From positions 62,001-126,000 of the forward strand of contig OZ038439.1 in NCBI GenBank assembly GCA_964036275.1: a stretch of 64,000 nt of DNA, written 5' to 3'. The position numbers and the translations under genes are program-made. The DNA comes from Litoditis marina. Taxonomy: Eukaryota > Nematoda > Chromadorea > Rhabditida > Rhabditidae. Below, one piece after another: positions 12,385-24,758 of the stretch (the stretch's first letter is position 1; every line of letters starts with the position of its first letter). The notes under the pieces are model-generated. The model saw only the letters and a program-made list of their open reading frames with translations. It searched no databases and was not told the DNA's origin.

Positions 12385-12570
12385 CAAATCTCGGTGGACT
12401 AAGGAGTGGAAAATCTCATACCAAGTACAAGTTGTGTACTAACGAAGTCCGGACTACCCCCTCCCCCAAGTCCCATGTTCCAATAATCGACGCCCCCCCC
12501 CCCCCCCCCATGTCCCCCCCCCCCCCCCCCTAACTGCCCCAGGTCCTACCTGAGTACTACGATGTTTCTA
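12385..12570. repeat. Second copy of the 8975-9235 repeat, with two C17 tracts
   Basis: Shares scattered blocks with intron 4 of gene A. Two uninterrupted runs of 17 cytosines lie at 12493-12509 and 12514-12530, separated by ATGT. Confidence 0.65.
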
Positions 12571-12715
12571 GGTAGAGTGTTCCAATGAGTGGAGAGAAAC
12601 GTAGGTTGCAACCAATTGTCCTCGCAACAAATGATAAGAAATCGAACCGAGCCCGTATTTCAGGGGGATGTTCTCACTTGCTTGCAGGCTCCGAAGGGAA
12701 AACTCCTGGCACCGT

Positions 12716-12895
12716 AGCAAAGTCTCATGAAAAGCTCACCTTTGAGCTGAACTATCTGCTCACCACCTCGCCCAGTTTTGGGTCACCTGCACTATACTTA
12801 TACATACAAAGTTGGCAACTATCTGGCCAGAATGTGACCAGGTCCTCGTTCAGGTTGAGCTCACAATTTGCATGACTTTGCTACGGTGCCTGATC
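12716..12895. mobile_element. MITE with GGCACCGTAGCAAAGTC ends, inside pseudogene exon 13
   Basis: Left end GGCACCGTAGCAAAGTC and right end GACTTTGCTACGGTGCC are exact inverse 17-mers. The interior matches the copy at 57499-57834. Confidence 0.85.
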
Positions 12896-13414
12896 ATTAT
12901 GGGACTGACATTTGAAGGCGACCAAACTACAGGTTGTGTATCCAACGGAGTCGAAATCAAGTCTCAGGCGAATCGGCAGAAAACCGGATACAGGTCCCGT
13001 GATTTTTGCAAATTCTTACCAATTTCAAAAATTCACATCTCCAAACAAAAGACATCGCTATCAAAACAGAATACCTCAAACGCGTTCTGTCCTTTTGTTG
13101 AGAGTTTGGTCATTTGTGATTTTCCAAAAGTTCGTAGGGTGACTAAAAACACAAAACGGCTGAGCGCTTCTTTGAACAAACATCGAGAATTCTCGAAATG
13201 TACTGTATATGCTCACATGCAGGTGAAACCGGTTATCCCAAGCTAGAACTTTTAGATTCTGCACAACTGAAGGACTGAAAGGGACCTTTGTTTCGCACGA
13301 CAACGTAGTTCCAATTATTACGTACAATCGATACAATAGCAGCACTGTTCGCTTGCTATACAGAATAGGTGAGTTGAATTACAATTAGTTTGAATACAGA
13401 CTGGATAAACTAAC

Positions 13415-13604
13415 TGTAGTGGGTGCCAATACTATAAATTTCTGTCTCTCTCCGAAATCCAACCTGTGAGCAAAAGATTTGTAGCAGCACGGCGCGCTAT
13501 TAGTGCACATAACCGCTAAGCTTCTGAATCAGAGACATGCGTGCGTACACAGAAGAAAGTGAGATATACAGTACCCTCCCGCCTTTCCATTGGCGACGAC
13601 TATA
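13415..13604 (-). mobile_element. TIR element with tRNA-like core (copy 3)
   Basis: Minus orientation; ends TATAGTCGTCGCCAA (read on minus) and a GGTGCCAA-type end. The box B region is mutated relative to copies 1 and 2. Lies between pseudogene exons 14 and 15. Confidence 0.7.
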
Positions 13605-13728
13605 TCCAACTCGTCGTGGCTGGCGCGTATTAGAATAACTTCACTTTAATAGTGACATTGGTTCTTTGCCCTCTGGCCGTTTCTCGTTCGAAAAGCACAT
13701 AAAGCAAGAAGGTGAGAGAACACCATGC

Positions 13729-13918
13729 GGCGTAGCAATCCCTCCAATCTCACGAGAAGTTTATATGAGTTTCTCATGAGATACCTTATGAGCTACTCGT
13801 GAACTTTTTATGTTCTATATAAATATAAAAACATAGCAATCAATAGAATCTCATGAGAAGCTCAAGCGAAGAGCTCATGAGGTATTTCATGAGATTTTTG
13901 AGGGATCGCTACACCGCC
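13729..13918. mobile_element. MITE, family P (palindromic, GGCGTAGCAATCC ends), copy 1
   Basis: Inverted ends GGCGTAGCAATCC and GGATCGCTACACCGCC enclose repeated ATCTCATGAGAT-type palindromes. Related copies: 17017-17199, 52463-52641, 57307-57486. Confidence 0.8.
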
Positions 13919-14703
13919 ATGTAAAACAATACTTTGTACATGTACTGTAAATCGAGTACATGCATGTGTTCAATACATATTGACTATTGAAAAAATGCTA
14001 AGCGTTTGGAAGTAGGTGAGTAATAGGTAGAATGAGCCACTGGAATATTTCACATACTTTATAGTTTTATATATTGTGCCAGAATCGAACATTTTAAGCG
14101 CGGGGTACAGTCGAATTTTGCGGAACTGGACCAACTCGGCTAGCCTCCCGAACAAGCATTGTCCAAAAATTTTAAGCCACGGAATTGTTTTGTTTTTGAT
14201 ACGTAGTTTACATTAACGTGTTGTCACGTGTTCAATTGGAGACAAAATGAAATCTTATTTCTCGACTCAGATAGAACTAACTGTACAGTGTTGTAGAGTG
14301 GGCAAAAGCCATCGTGCCAAGTGGTACGAAATTAGGGTATTATATGCGTTTCACGAATTTAGTTCTGGTTTGTACGTTATCAAAAACGGTCACCTATTAG
14401 AGAAATTTCAAACAATCACTCAACATTTCCAAAAAGGAGTCGCAGTTTCATACTGTAGTTCTAACGGATAGAATAGAATAGAAGAAATTATAGATTTATT
14501 CGTGATTTAACACGTGACTTCCACATAGTATGTGGCAGTCGGAGTATTACAGAAGGATTAGTTATTATAATTGAGGCGAAAAAGTTCAAACGAAAGTAGT
14601 ATAAAAGTCGAATTTTATGTGTTTGCTTCCAGCCCCATCGACGAATTCCGCACCTACTACAGAAAACTTGACAGAAGAAGATCAAGAGGGAGAAGAGGGA
14701 TAA

Positions 14704-16605
14704 ATGTCATTTTTGGAAAAACATTTCTTCCAATTTTTTTAACTTTGTAGATATTTTAAAATTTCCTACTTTGACTTTCCTAATAAAGTTTCGGTACGTT
14801 TTCCTATGTTTCTCATGAGTCGCAAGAGTACATCTGCTGTCCTCGAACGTATGGCAACGGAGTAATATACAAAAAAGTACGGTTATAAAAAGCTTACGTT
14901 TTCTGTGAAGTGTTTTTGATTACACAGTTTCAACAACCATTTACAGAACATTAAAATATTTTAAGTTGTTCTGGTATGGGGAAAAGTAGTCTGGAATGCT
15001 ACAAAAGTCTGCTCAGAACGATTAGCGCAGATTTTCTGCACTTGGCCAGCTACAAAAACGAGAGAGCATGCCGGTCAATGACGCACAGAGAGGCTAAGAC
15101 AGTCTGCGTCTCTCGGACCTGCACACTCTCTCGTTCAGCCAATAAAAAAGTGGCTGGCCGATTGGCTGGGCTGAGAATGACGAAAACTGTAGTTGGCAAC
15201 GTGCCATGATTTCTCGATGCCTATTTCTTGAAGAGAAATGAACATTCTGAAGACTTTTTTCGTTCAAGTACTCTTATGAAACTGAACAACCACTGACAGA
15301 GATTTGCAGTTGTTTGAAACCTACTGAAGTGGTGAAAACCTGCCTAGAATAATCATTGGCACGCTGCCAAGTCTCAGTGGGAATGACCGGAACTATACTT
15401 ATTGCAAGCATTATGGTAGTTGTCATAGCCACGGGACATCAAACCTCACCGATATGTATGAGAGAGTGTATGTTTGAGGAGACGCAGGTTAGCAACTGAA
15501 ATTCGATATAATCGGTCTCATGGAGTACCAGAACTCAAAACCGTTTACATGGGAAAGTATAGAAAGAAAAGAGATATTGGACCGATAACGCGATGAATTC
15601 GCTTAAGAACTTTTCAGAATAGTTCATGAATTGTTTGAAAATTATCAGATGTTTTGTCAACACCGCTACAGCCCATTGGGAAAGTGTGAGACTGCTCTTA
15701 CTTGATTCAATCATGTTAGCTGAACTGAAAAACGTCCAAACTTCAAGGAGAGAATTCAACTTTGAAGCCTAGGAACTAGGAATGCTATGAAGGTTTATCA
15801 GATTTTTCTCGTTTTTTTCCGTCCTCAAACTCTCTCCACTAATGAGTCTCTGGAAAACTACTGTGGCAACTATACATAGCGTAAATAACTCGAAGCTTAC
15901 AATAATAAACAACTTTCCATAACTATACTCTCGAGTACATGTTTTCTCGTTGAATTCTCTAATTGTTTATGCATTTGTACAATAACAAGAATTATATTTA
16001 ATGCAAATATGATAATACTACCTGTTGCTCGAAATGAACAACACACAGACAACTGTTATAAAACAAGAACAAGAGCACCATCGATGTTTTGTTTGACATT
16101 ATCAACCACGGCGTTCTCGCCTACAGTAATTTTTGCGATTAAACTTGTATTGAGCTCCGTCCACAAAGTTTGCGTGGCGGGACACTGTATCCCACTGCAA
16201 TTTGTTCTGATCACAGCACTATTTCGCGGCCAATTCCACATTGGAACCCGGTATTTCGTTAACCCTACCAGGTAACTTCAACCGGGTTACCTGGTTAACC
16301 CTGTTGTTAACCACTTGTTACCCCTTATTTACAATGTCTTTTGGGGCAAATTTAAGGTTTCCAATTGGTTAACAAAAGGGTTAACCAGGTAACCCGGTTA
16401 ATGGTTAACGGCTAGGGTTAACGAAATACCGGGTTAAATAAATAATTCGCCCTATTTCGCTGCGTATCGCGCTTATTTTCGCGCGAATCATTCGCGGAGC
16501 GTTTGAAAGAGAGGACGCGAGTTCGATATTTAGTGGTCGAGAACGCCGTGCAACAAATCTCTTATATTTGCGCATGAAATGGAAACTTTCTGGTTTGCTT
16601 ACAGG
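14704..16605. other. Spacer upstream of gene B
   Basis: No credible gene seen. It holds a dispersed repeat around 15040-15190 (GTCTGCGTCTCTCGGACCTG block, also near 25440-25540, 48240-48330 and 56890-57010), one end of a family S MITE at about 15357-15397, and the palindromic element at 16255-16436. Promoter elements for gene B should be here but none is recognisable. Confidence 0.6.
16255..16436. repeat. Palindrome built from GGTTAACC-type units
   Basis: Opens AACCCGGTATTTCGTTAACC and closes with the inverse. The interior is a string of GGTTAACC/GGTAACC motifs on both arms. It lies about 170 bp upstream of the gene B start codon. Confidence 0.8.
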
Positions 16606-19551
16606 ATGTCTATTCTCATTTTGCTTTCTCTTGAAATATGTCTGCATGGCGTCGTGCTCTCTGCTGATAATGAGAATGTGCCTGTCGTTACTTTGGATGA
16701 ATCTATCAAGTTTATGGAGGTAACCTTCGCTGATTTTTTTTGAAACCATTGTTTCCTTCACCTAAACTGTTCTGTAAGATCTGAATACAGGGTCAATATG
16801 TGTTAAGAGTTTTCGAGATTATAATGTTTTCAATCGGTAAAGAAAACAGTTATACAAATAAGTTGGGAAAATATTCTCCCAAGGCCCAAGCTCCAAACCT
16901 CTCACCTTTCGATATTAGAATGCGAGTGTTATGTCATGATGTTGTCTCTTAGACAATAGAAACTGTTCAAATAAAAAACACTGACAGAACACAGACTTAG
17001 ACATCAAGATCACTGGTGGCGTAGCGTTCCTTCCAACTTCATAAAAAAACTCATATGAGTTTTTTATGGGAGCCTCATGAGCCAATCGTGAACTTTTATC
17101 GTTGAAGCATAAAAAAAAATCAATCGAATCTAATGAGGAGTTGGTGAGATATTGCTCATGAGGTATCTCATGAGGTTTTTGAGAGATTGCTGCCGCGCGT
17201 GATATTTGTGCCTGCCGATGGCTCGGTACCGGCACCAGACTTTCCAGTAGAAATGAGATTTTGCACCACATTTCAACACTTTATCACAACTACAACCTCA
17301 TCGTTCCTACGCAGACTCCTACAGTAGGATTTCAAACATTCATGGAAATCTTGGAAATAATGTTAGAAATAAGTCAGACGAGTTTTTTTGTGCATACTAT
17401 ATAGTTGTCGCTCAAAGAATGGCAGCGGTATGTTGTATATCTCACTTTGCGCTGTGTAAGAACACATATACTCGATTCGTCCACCCCAATGGTATAAGCC
17501 CAGTTGGTGTAGTAGTTAGCACTGGCCCCTCCCAAACTTTTGGGCCGGGTTCAAGCCTCACATGAGGCGGATATTTTATGAATTTGACACGCACTATAAG
17601 AGTTCTCGTAACAAAAATCTGTTCAAGGAGAACGGAGGACCAAGCATGGCCACCAAAGATGATTTTCAACGACTTCAAGAAGCTATTTCAAGAAAAATCG
17701 GACAAGATACGCCAACCTTGAGAGTAGTTGCGGTGAGAAATTAACTCGATAATGCAAACAGAATTCTACCAATCAATTTTTCAATTTTTTTAAAGGCAAG
17801 ACCAAGAACAGAATAATTCGAAAGCAAAAACAAAAATTTGGCACATGATTGATGAGGTTTCAAACCTTCTGTTTGAAAAAGGACGGTTTTGTGGACCAAT
17901 CCCGACGCTGCGGTCATTTAAACTGCAATTGAAATGTATTGCAGTTTAAAGGACGGAAGCGTTGGGATTGGACCACATAATCGTCACTTCAAGTGAATTG
18001 CGGCAATGTGTTATCAGTCATTAGTAATAGTTGACTGATGTTCAATTTCAGTACTTGTGATAATCTGAACTACAACAACGCGATGTTGTAAACTAGGTTG
18101 TTCAGTATTAATTAGCAATTTTACCACTTAAATAGAAAAAAATGTGAAGTTTGTCCCAATCTATTCTAGAACAACAACACTTTTGAATCCGAGAAGAGTG
18201 GAAATCGTGGCGGAAGCATTCTGGAAGTTAACCGAAATAACAATATACTGAACAGACTGTATCAGGGAGATATACTGCTGACAAAGTGAGTTAGTTTAGT
18301 AAGTATCATCATGTCAACATTAAAGGAGACCGGAACACAAATTGAGCAGAGATTCTGTTTCGGGCTGCTTCCAACTGTATTGAGATCGGAGAGCACAAAT
18401 AACTCGTATATTAGTTTAATCAGTCCACGTGACATTCACATGACAACGCGACACGCAACGCGTCCAATCAAAAGTAAGATACAGCAGCTTTACGAGAAAC
18501 CGTGTTGCTCTCCGGTCTCCTTTAATAGCTTCTTGTGAAAAAATATTGGCGGCTACACCTACAGTATATCCGAACTTCCGCTGTGAGTAGAACAATAGAT
18601 CACTAATAAGTTCAGCGATCCCAGCGTTGTTACACTCATTTTCTGTTATTAAGATAAAAAAAAACAGTATAGTAGAATTTAAATGAATAGTCCCGTGAAA
18701 TTGACATTCGAATGAGGCATTGTGCACTTTGTATCTGAGTTCTGATGTGTTTAACATGTTTCACGTGACTGTGCAATTGACTAGCAGTATATTCAGAATT
18801 CAGTTCAGCTTTGGACAGCCAAAATGAGTGCTGCCTCTAGCTCATGCTAAAGCGTTACTTGGACACTCGTTAAATTTAGCGAAATAAGTTCGGGGAGAGT
18901 TAATACCCATTAACAATACGATATGTCTTCTGTCACGTGGCTTTTACTCGACCAAAAAAACGTCATAATGTTGTTTCTTATTCTCTAATTGACTAACAGT
19001 ATATATTAGGTTATTTATTTGAACAAAATATATTGTGTCATTAGGACGTTTTGGGTGTTATTGTTATATGAATGTGCTCAGTAAAAGATGTACTCAAAAA
19101 TCGTTTCGATCCTGATTCAAGACAAACAGTATATACTTCGCTTTTCTAGATCAACCATGGTCAAACACAAGGTTACACATTTAAGTAGTTGAACAAACAT
19201 CATACTGAGTAATCATTTATAGTCTTTTTCATTCCTACTGAGACTCCTACAGTAGGATTTCAAAACTTCCAAGTTGTCTTCCCCACGTAATTGTGATCGG
19301 AATGGTAGAAGATTTTCGAACCCGATTCTTGTCCTCTTTTACGATGAATGTACGAGAGGATTTTCGATGAACAAAATATTCAGCTTTACAACAGCCCCCG
19401 GGAAGTTTGTGAAGTTACTGTAGGAGTCTCAGTAGGAATGGTGTCAACTATATCTATCTTCTCGTACAGAAAACAAATAGACGAGATGGTGGCAGAAGTC
19501 AGCAACAACAGTACGAGAACACGTCGACAGGCAGGGCCCAAGTGAGGATTA

Positions 19552-19603
<52 letters not shown>

Positions 19604-19607
19604 AATT

Positions 19608-19650
<43 letters not shown>

Positions 19651-22600
19651 AGTTCTCTTTCCATCTCACCCTTTCTTCATTCATTTACCTCTCACTTTCT
19701 CTTTCTCCCACTCTTTTTCTCTATCTGTCTGGCTCTATTTCTGTCAGGTAATTAATCTATCTTTCCCATCTAAGTCTTTTGATTTCTCTTCATTCTCTTT
19801 CTCTGTCCTTTTTCTTTTCTCCACTCCATAATCCTGCCTCTTATTTTTCCCTTTCAATATTTCCAGAACAGTGAGATGGCGTGGAAATGTGCATTACTTT
19901 TTCGCCCCTGGTGTGGGTGAGTGGGAAAAGAAAAATAGAGTGAAATAGAAAAAGTTTCTCACCGGGAAAAGATGTCTGAGTGCGGCCTTCTCAGAGAGCG
20001 ATCGTGTTTTTGATTATAATAACGAAAAATGAAATAGGAATATTTAATGAACATATGAATGATTCGAATGAGAACATTTTGCCTGCAAGTTCATTGAAGA
20101 TGATACCGTACACGATTGGCCAATCTCCTTGTGTGGATGTGTGGTCATTGTGAGCATGTATTCCTCAAGAAGTTTTTGAGTTCAACCGGAGCTCGTGACA
20201 CAAAAGATACCAAACAACTTGAGTTGAATTCGTTTGAAAATCATTGAGCAAAATCATTGCGTTCGTTATGCGACGTACTATGAGTGAAACGTGAGACCGC
20301 CGCGACAATGTCGTTGCCGTTTTAACTGTTGTTTATCAGCCTGCGTCTCCTCGAAACATATGCTATTTTCATGAGAAAAATTTGTCACGCCAGCGACATT
20401 GTCGTTGCCGTCTCAATTTTGACTCAGTCGGCGGGGGCCGAGTCAGTGAATTCTCCGAGCAAGCAGCTCACACGATACCACGTTGCTGCCAGACCATATT
20501 TAAAGTAACCGACTCTATCGTCAACTTTCAGATGCGGTTACAAAGGCGGTGTTCACGCGTGCGGTACGTTTCTTCAGAACTCACACGTGCATCAACTTCG
20601 TCCAAACTTCGAAACGTGAGTTCAAACTTGAAAACGTGGAAACTGGTTCGTTACCAATCTGTACACAGCCTGTGTAAACGAACAGTATACATTCCGTTCC
20701 ACCCATTTGTGAACTCTTACGATAGCCGTTATACATCTTGCGTTATAGCTTTGTTTCGAATGCGTGTTATCTAATAACCCGGTACATGTACGAATTATCT
20801 GCACACACCTAGGCGCTACTGGTGTAGAAAGTCGAAACGTCTGATAACTTTTGTGAATGTACGAGGTGTCAAAGTATTTCGAGCGTGATTTTCAGCCATA
20901 AACAAAATTCGTGTGATCAAAGGAGATGGTTGTTACTCGCTGGTTGGAAAGGCAGGAGGAATACAGGATTTGTCCCTGGGGGAAGGATGCGGAATTGTGA
21001 GTAATTTCCAGTCAAACACAAGTCAAGTTTTGAGGTATCAGACAACTACGAAGTGTCATTCCTCACTCTTCCATCACTGTTCAATTTGAATCTAGTTGAC
21101 CTTTCCTTGGCAATCTGGCGAATAGTTCTGCGTTTCGCTGCGGTTCGACCATAGTTCATATTGCATTGCTCACACCACTGTGTACATCTCCACGCATCGT
21201 GTAACGTTGCTTCACAGATAGATTACCCTTCAGATATAGCCCACCAACTAATTATGTGATTACAGTTTGGCACTGCCGTTCATGAACTGGCACATGCCCT
21301 GGGAGTCGAACATCAGCACTCCCGATCTGACCGGGACCAGTTCATTGCACTTCAACTAGCGAACATTGACGTAGGTCATGAGTGAATCGTTTCATACAGT
21401 TCTAACGTCTACCAACTTCTTGTGCCATGTAGGCTTTGCTATAATCAAAATTCAACTACAGTTGTAGTTTGATCAGTACGCAGTACATACAACAGTACGG
21501 CCGAATTACAACTATAGCAGTCGCCAACGGGAAGGCGGAGGGGTACTGTATGTCTCAGTTTTCGCTGTGTACGATCACATGCCTTTGATTCGAAACCTTA
21601 GCGAAAGTGAGCTGTCGAAGCGTAGTGGTTAGTGCGCAGCTACCAATCTTTTGCTCGCTTGTTCGATTTCGGCGAGCGCCAAACCTCTATAAATTGGACA
21701 CCCCCTGTAAAAGCCTAGTGAGTAAGCTGAAAACACACTGTACACGTTGAGATTTGCCGTATTCGCTTTTCATTCGCCTAGAGCAATATCTTTGATTTGA
21801 AATTTCAGCCAGAAGAGGTGGCACAGTTCGAGAAACTGACCGCAGCCAACAGTTTCAACATGGGCATTCCTTATGACTATGGAAGCGTTATGCAGTATGA
21901 TGCATACTCGTGAGTCACTGATAACTATGAAACTACAGCACTAAGGTGACTAAGGGCCGTAGTCAGAAACATTCCGACATTTCAATGTCGACCTGCGCAA
22001 GCGCATACTCAAACACACGCTATTTCTGTTCTAGGAAAATCGGTCTCGCAAATTTGTGTGCAAAACAAAGAGCGCAGGATTGGCTCAGGCTGGGTAATTA
22101 TAACTCCGAGATGGACGCAACTTCGGTTCAGTTAACACATGCTACTCAAACTTCTCTGCCAATTAAAAAACTACACTTATAGCGGCCTAACCAGAGAGAG
22201 AGCGCGTAGATCAGAGATACGTACACTGGCCTATTTCGTCTGTGACCTCATTGACCATCACGCTATCGCTTTCGTAGTCCTCTAATCTCAGCGCTGGTGT
22301 TTCTGAGATGATTTCTGAGAACTCAGTATATGCACTGGTTTCATCCGCAATGACTATACACTATACTTCTTTCACTTCTCATCATTGTCTCTTTCTTACA
22401 CTCAGTTCATGATGTTCCATTGCATAGAGTCCTCGCGACCCACAATAAAATTTGTTGAAAAGATAAAAATATTGTAAAATGTTTTCATGAAGGTTTTCTT
22501 CAAATGGCAAAGTGACAATGGTGGCTAAACAAGGCAGATATCAGGACACAATGGGATCCGAACTAGTTTCGTTTTACGATTTGAAACTTATGAATACCTA

Positions 22601-24758
22601 CTATGGATGTCACGGTATGATTTTTTTCCTTTGGTCGTTTATTTTATTTTTTGTAAAATGAGCAACGGGGCAACGGAAAAAGAATGAGATCCGGAGTGTC
22701 AAAAAATAAAATGGAACAGACACGAAAAACGGTTAAAATCCTGATGTTTCAGCCCAATGCCGAACTGTGAAGACTAAATGTGCGAATGGCGGTTATTTGA
22801 ATCCCAGAACTTGCGCGGAATGTATCTGTCCAGACGGGTTTGGAGGGACCATTTGCAACCAACGGGTATACCAGTATTCTTTTTTCATACAGTCTTGTCA
22901 TCCCTATTGAGACCATTCGAATAATTTAAACGACAAAAGTGTACATTGAAGTACCGCTCGTTCTTTTGGAAGAAAGACGACACTTGCTTCGTAATCTTGC
23001 GCTAACTTTCCGCTGTGTTTTGTTTTTGTAGTTCGATCTCATGTATGTTTGACCCAAATTACTGAACTGGAAAGAGTTTCGTTCATCAAAAATTCCAAGT
23101 GTTTTCAGCCATCCGGGTGTGGGAGCGTACTGCAAGCCACCAACACATTCAAAGCTTTGCGGAATACACTGGGAAATGGACTGGAGATAGACCAACCTAG
23201 CTTCGCAAAATGTCATTTTCTTTTACAGGTCAAAATCGATTTTTGAAGTGGAATTAGTAAAATTGAAGTCGAAAAGATAATTTTGCTCTTGAAGTCAAGA
23301 ACAAAAACCCCATCTGTTATAGTTTTCGCCATTGCCACTGAGACTTTGGCAGCGTGCCAACGAAATTTCAAATGATTGTATTTGTAGAGATAAAATTTTG
23401 ACAAAAAGAATTTTCACCCACGTACTGCAACAATGCTCAACTAAGGCTCAGAGAAAATTTAAGTGTTTTTAAAAGCATTAACGTGTTGAAAAGCGGTCTG
23501 GAAATTTTGTTGGCACGTTGCCGAGGTCTCAGTGGGAATGATTGGAACTATGCCTACATCGACTGTCGGTTAGGAACCGAGTTCAGATTTCATCTTAGGT
23601 CACCATTTTGAAATCACCACACACTGTTTTATCAGATTATCATGCTTACTACACTGCTTCAAAAACCATTTTTCTTATAAATTCCGGTCGAAAACTGACT
23701 AGAAAAGGATTACAGGCTCCGAAGGGAAAACGGATAATTGTCGTGGGGCAGAACTTCGAAGGCTATGGAGATGCGGGATGCAAGTTCAGTGGCGTCGAAA
23801 TCAAGTCTCAGGCAAATAGACAGAAAACAGGATACAGGTTTTGTGATTTTCACCAGTTGTTGCAAGTTTCAAAAACTCGTGTCTTAAACAAAGCTACTTA
23901 TGCACCAATATTTGAAATTATACATAGAACGATACAAGTCGATTTATTAGAGTTCTGAGTTTAATATAAGCTTTGCCCCTGTTAGCTTGCCGATGCCAAA
24001 ATACACTTTCTTATCAGCGTCAAAACGCGCGAACCCGTAGAATGGCAGAGAAATGGAACACCAAAAGTTAGTTTCGTATCTTTGGAGAAGGTTCTGATGA
24101 CTAGTCGCATTATACTACACAATAATTGAACATATAAAACTGTTGGCCATATTTTCTGTTTATGCGATACCGTGCCTTTGAATTTTCTCAATCTTGGCAG
24201 AGCAACTACGAAGACTGATAAAAATAAACGGCTGAACGTATTTCTCAGAAAAAGTTCGTTACTATACAACATACTATACAACCTATAATTTCTAGATTCT
24301 GCACCACTAAAGGACTGAAAAAGACCTTTCTTTCACACGACAATGTTGTTCCAATTATTACTTACAATCGATACAGTAGGAGCACTGTCCGTTTGGCATA
24401 CAGAATAGGTAAGTCACTGTCATATCTGCTGCAACCTCAGATAGTGCGGTCTCAGACCGGTCAACTATCCGGAATTTGAACTTGAAAAAAGTTGTTGAAG
24501 CGTTACAAAACAACGAAACAAACACAACTAGGTACAAAAAAGTCAAATCTAGAGAGAAGAGAGGTTTTTCAGGCGATGAGGTTACACAATGTCTGATACC
24601 TCAGTGTGAATATTTGAACAATTTCTCTACATAATTTGATAATTTCATTGTTTTCAGCCCCATCGGCTAAGGTGCTCACAGGGAACCTTAACATAACAGA
24701 AGAAGAAACGGAAGAGGGAGAGAAAGAACAAATGGAAACATTTCCTTCGTTTCTGTAG
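16606..24758 (+). CDS. Astacin-family metalloprotease (NAS type), gene B
   Basis: Secreted zinc endopeptidase, 512 residues. Exons: 16606-16719, 17628-17732, 18170-18285, 19470-19541, 19867-19916, 20532-20615, 20896-20996, 21266-21370, 21809-21909, 22493-22614, 22753-22865, 23109-23228, 23716-23837, 24296-24408, 24658-24758. All junctions are GT-AG and all phases fit. Signal peptide in exon 1; propeptide YQGD 104-107 with the aspartate expected to block the zinc; RTRR 128-131 for furin-type release. Catalytic motif [19 protein letters not shown] has H220, H224, H230 as ligands and E221 as base; the usual Glu after the third His is Gln (Q231). Met-turn SVMQY 275-279. EGF-like module with six Cys about 324-361, CUB about 362-479 with four Cys, acidic tail. 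EGF plus CUB without a thrombospondin repeat matches nematode NAS subgroup III. Start: ATG one base after cttacag. Confidence 0.95.
17017..17199. mobile_element. MITE, family P (copy 2)
   Basis: Degenerate copy with GGTGGCGTAGCGTTCC left end and a GATTGCTGCCGCG right end around CTCATGAG palindromes. Intron 1 of gene B. Confidence 0.7.
17398..17598 (+). mobile_element. TIR element with a different tRNA-like core (copy 4)
   Basis: The outer parts match the other copies (TATAGTTGTCGC start, TGTATATCTCACTTTGCGCTG block, CACTATA end). The core is instead GTTGGTGTAGTAGTTAGCAC with GGGTTCAAGCC, a different tRNA-like box A/box B pair. It ends 29 bp before exon 2 of gene B. Confidence 0.7.
17878..17986. 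repeat. Foldback MITE, family F (copy 2)
   Basis: GGACGnTTnTGTGGACCAATCC arm and its inverse, centred on AAACTGCAAT/ATTGCAGTTT. Intron 2 of gene B. Confidence 0.8.
18320..18525. mobile_element. MITE with TTAA-flanked AGGAGACCGG ends (copy 1)
   Basis: TTAAAGGAGACCGG at one end and CCGGTCTCCTTTAA at the other. TTAA at both borders is the target duplication of piggyBac-type elements. Second copy at 25980-26232. Intron 3 of gene B. Confidence 0.8.
18667..18790. repeat. MITE, family T (copy 2)
   Basis: Runs from TATAGTAGAATTTAAATGAATAG to TTTCACGTGACTGTGCAATTGACTAGCAGTATA-like sequence. Intron 3 of gene B. Confidence 0.7.
19219..19451. mobile_element. MITE with CCTACTGAGACTCCTACAGTA ends
   Basis: Left TCCTACTGAGACTCCTACAG and right CTGTAGGAGTCTCAGTAGGA are exact inverses; outer ends read TATAGT and ACTATA. 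It stops 18 bp before exon 4 of gene B, so it could supply the polypyrimidine-side sequence. Another full copy lies at 52233-52462; single ends are near 4652-4686 and 17308-17335. Confidence 0.8.
19553..19650. repeat. CT microsatellite in intron 4 of gene B
   Basis: Two long (CT)n runs followed by CT-rich sequence to about 19860. Equivalent tracts are in intron 4 of A, C and D. Confidence 0.9.
20277..20465. repeat. Second copy of the 10945-11135 repeat
   Basis: CGACAATGTCGTTGCCGT and CAGCCTGCGTCTCCTC blocks in the same order as in gene A intron 1; here in intron 5 of gene B. Confidence 0.8.
21513..21710 (+). mobile_element. TIR element with tRNA-like core (copy 5)
   Basis: TATAGCAGTCGCCAACGGG start; box A-like AGCGTAGTGGTTAGTGC and box B-like TGTTCGATTTC. 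Intron 8 of gene B, the same intron that holds copy 1 in gene A. Confidence 0.7.
23318..23551. mobile_element. MITE, family S (GGCAmsvTGCCAA ends), copy 1
   Basis: About 45-50 bp terminal inverted repeats: CCACTGAGACTTTGGCAGCGTGCCAA at the left against the inverse GGCACGTTGCCGAGGTCTCAGTGGG at the right. Intron 12 of gene B. Other full copies: 33187-33424, 45500-45729; single ends near 15357-15397 and 50877-50935. Confidence 0.8.

Larger units (their letters stand above)
12688..14703 (+). pseudogene. 3' fragment of an astacin gene (CUB end and acidic tail)
   Basis: Homologs of exons 13, 14 and 15 of the neighbouring astacin genes, without signal peptide, propeptide, catalytic domain or EGF module. 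Exon 13 starts at 12688 after ttgcag but is split by a MITE (about 12716-12895) that brings an in-frame TAG. Its second half resumes near 12906 and ends at the GGATACAG donor. Exon 14 (13256-13368) and exon 15 (14633-14703) keep correct phases and encode sequences like those of genes B and C, ending in an acidic tail; AATAAA follows near 14782. It lies between the divergent genes A and B on B's strand. Likely a partial duplicate inactivated by the insertion. The preserved last exons suggest decay is recent. Confidence 0.85.

Noticed and set aside
12585..13246. Plus frames of 96 and 144 residues
   Set aside because: They run through the MITE and the broken exon 13 of the pseudogene; only the CUB-like part is ancestral coding sequence.
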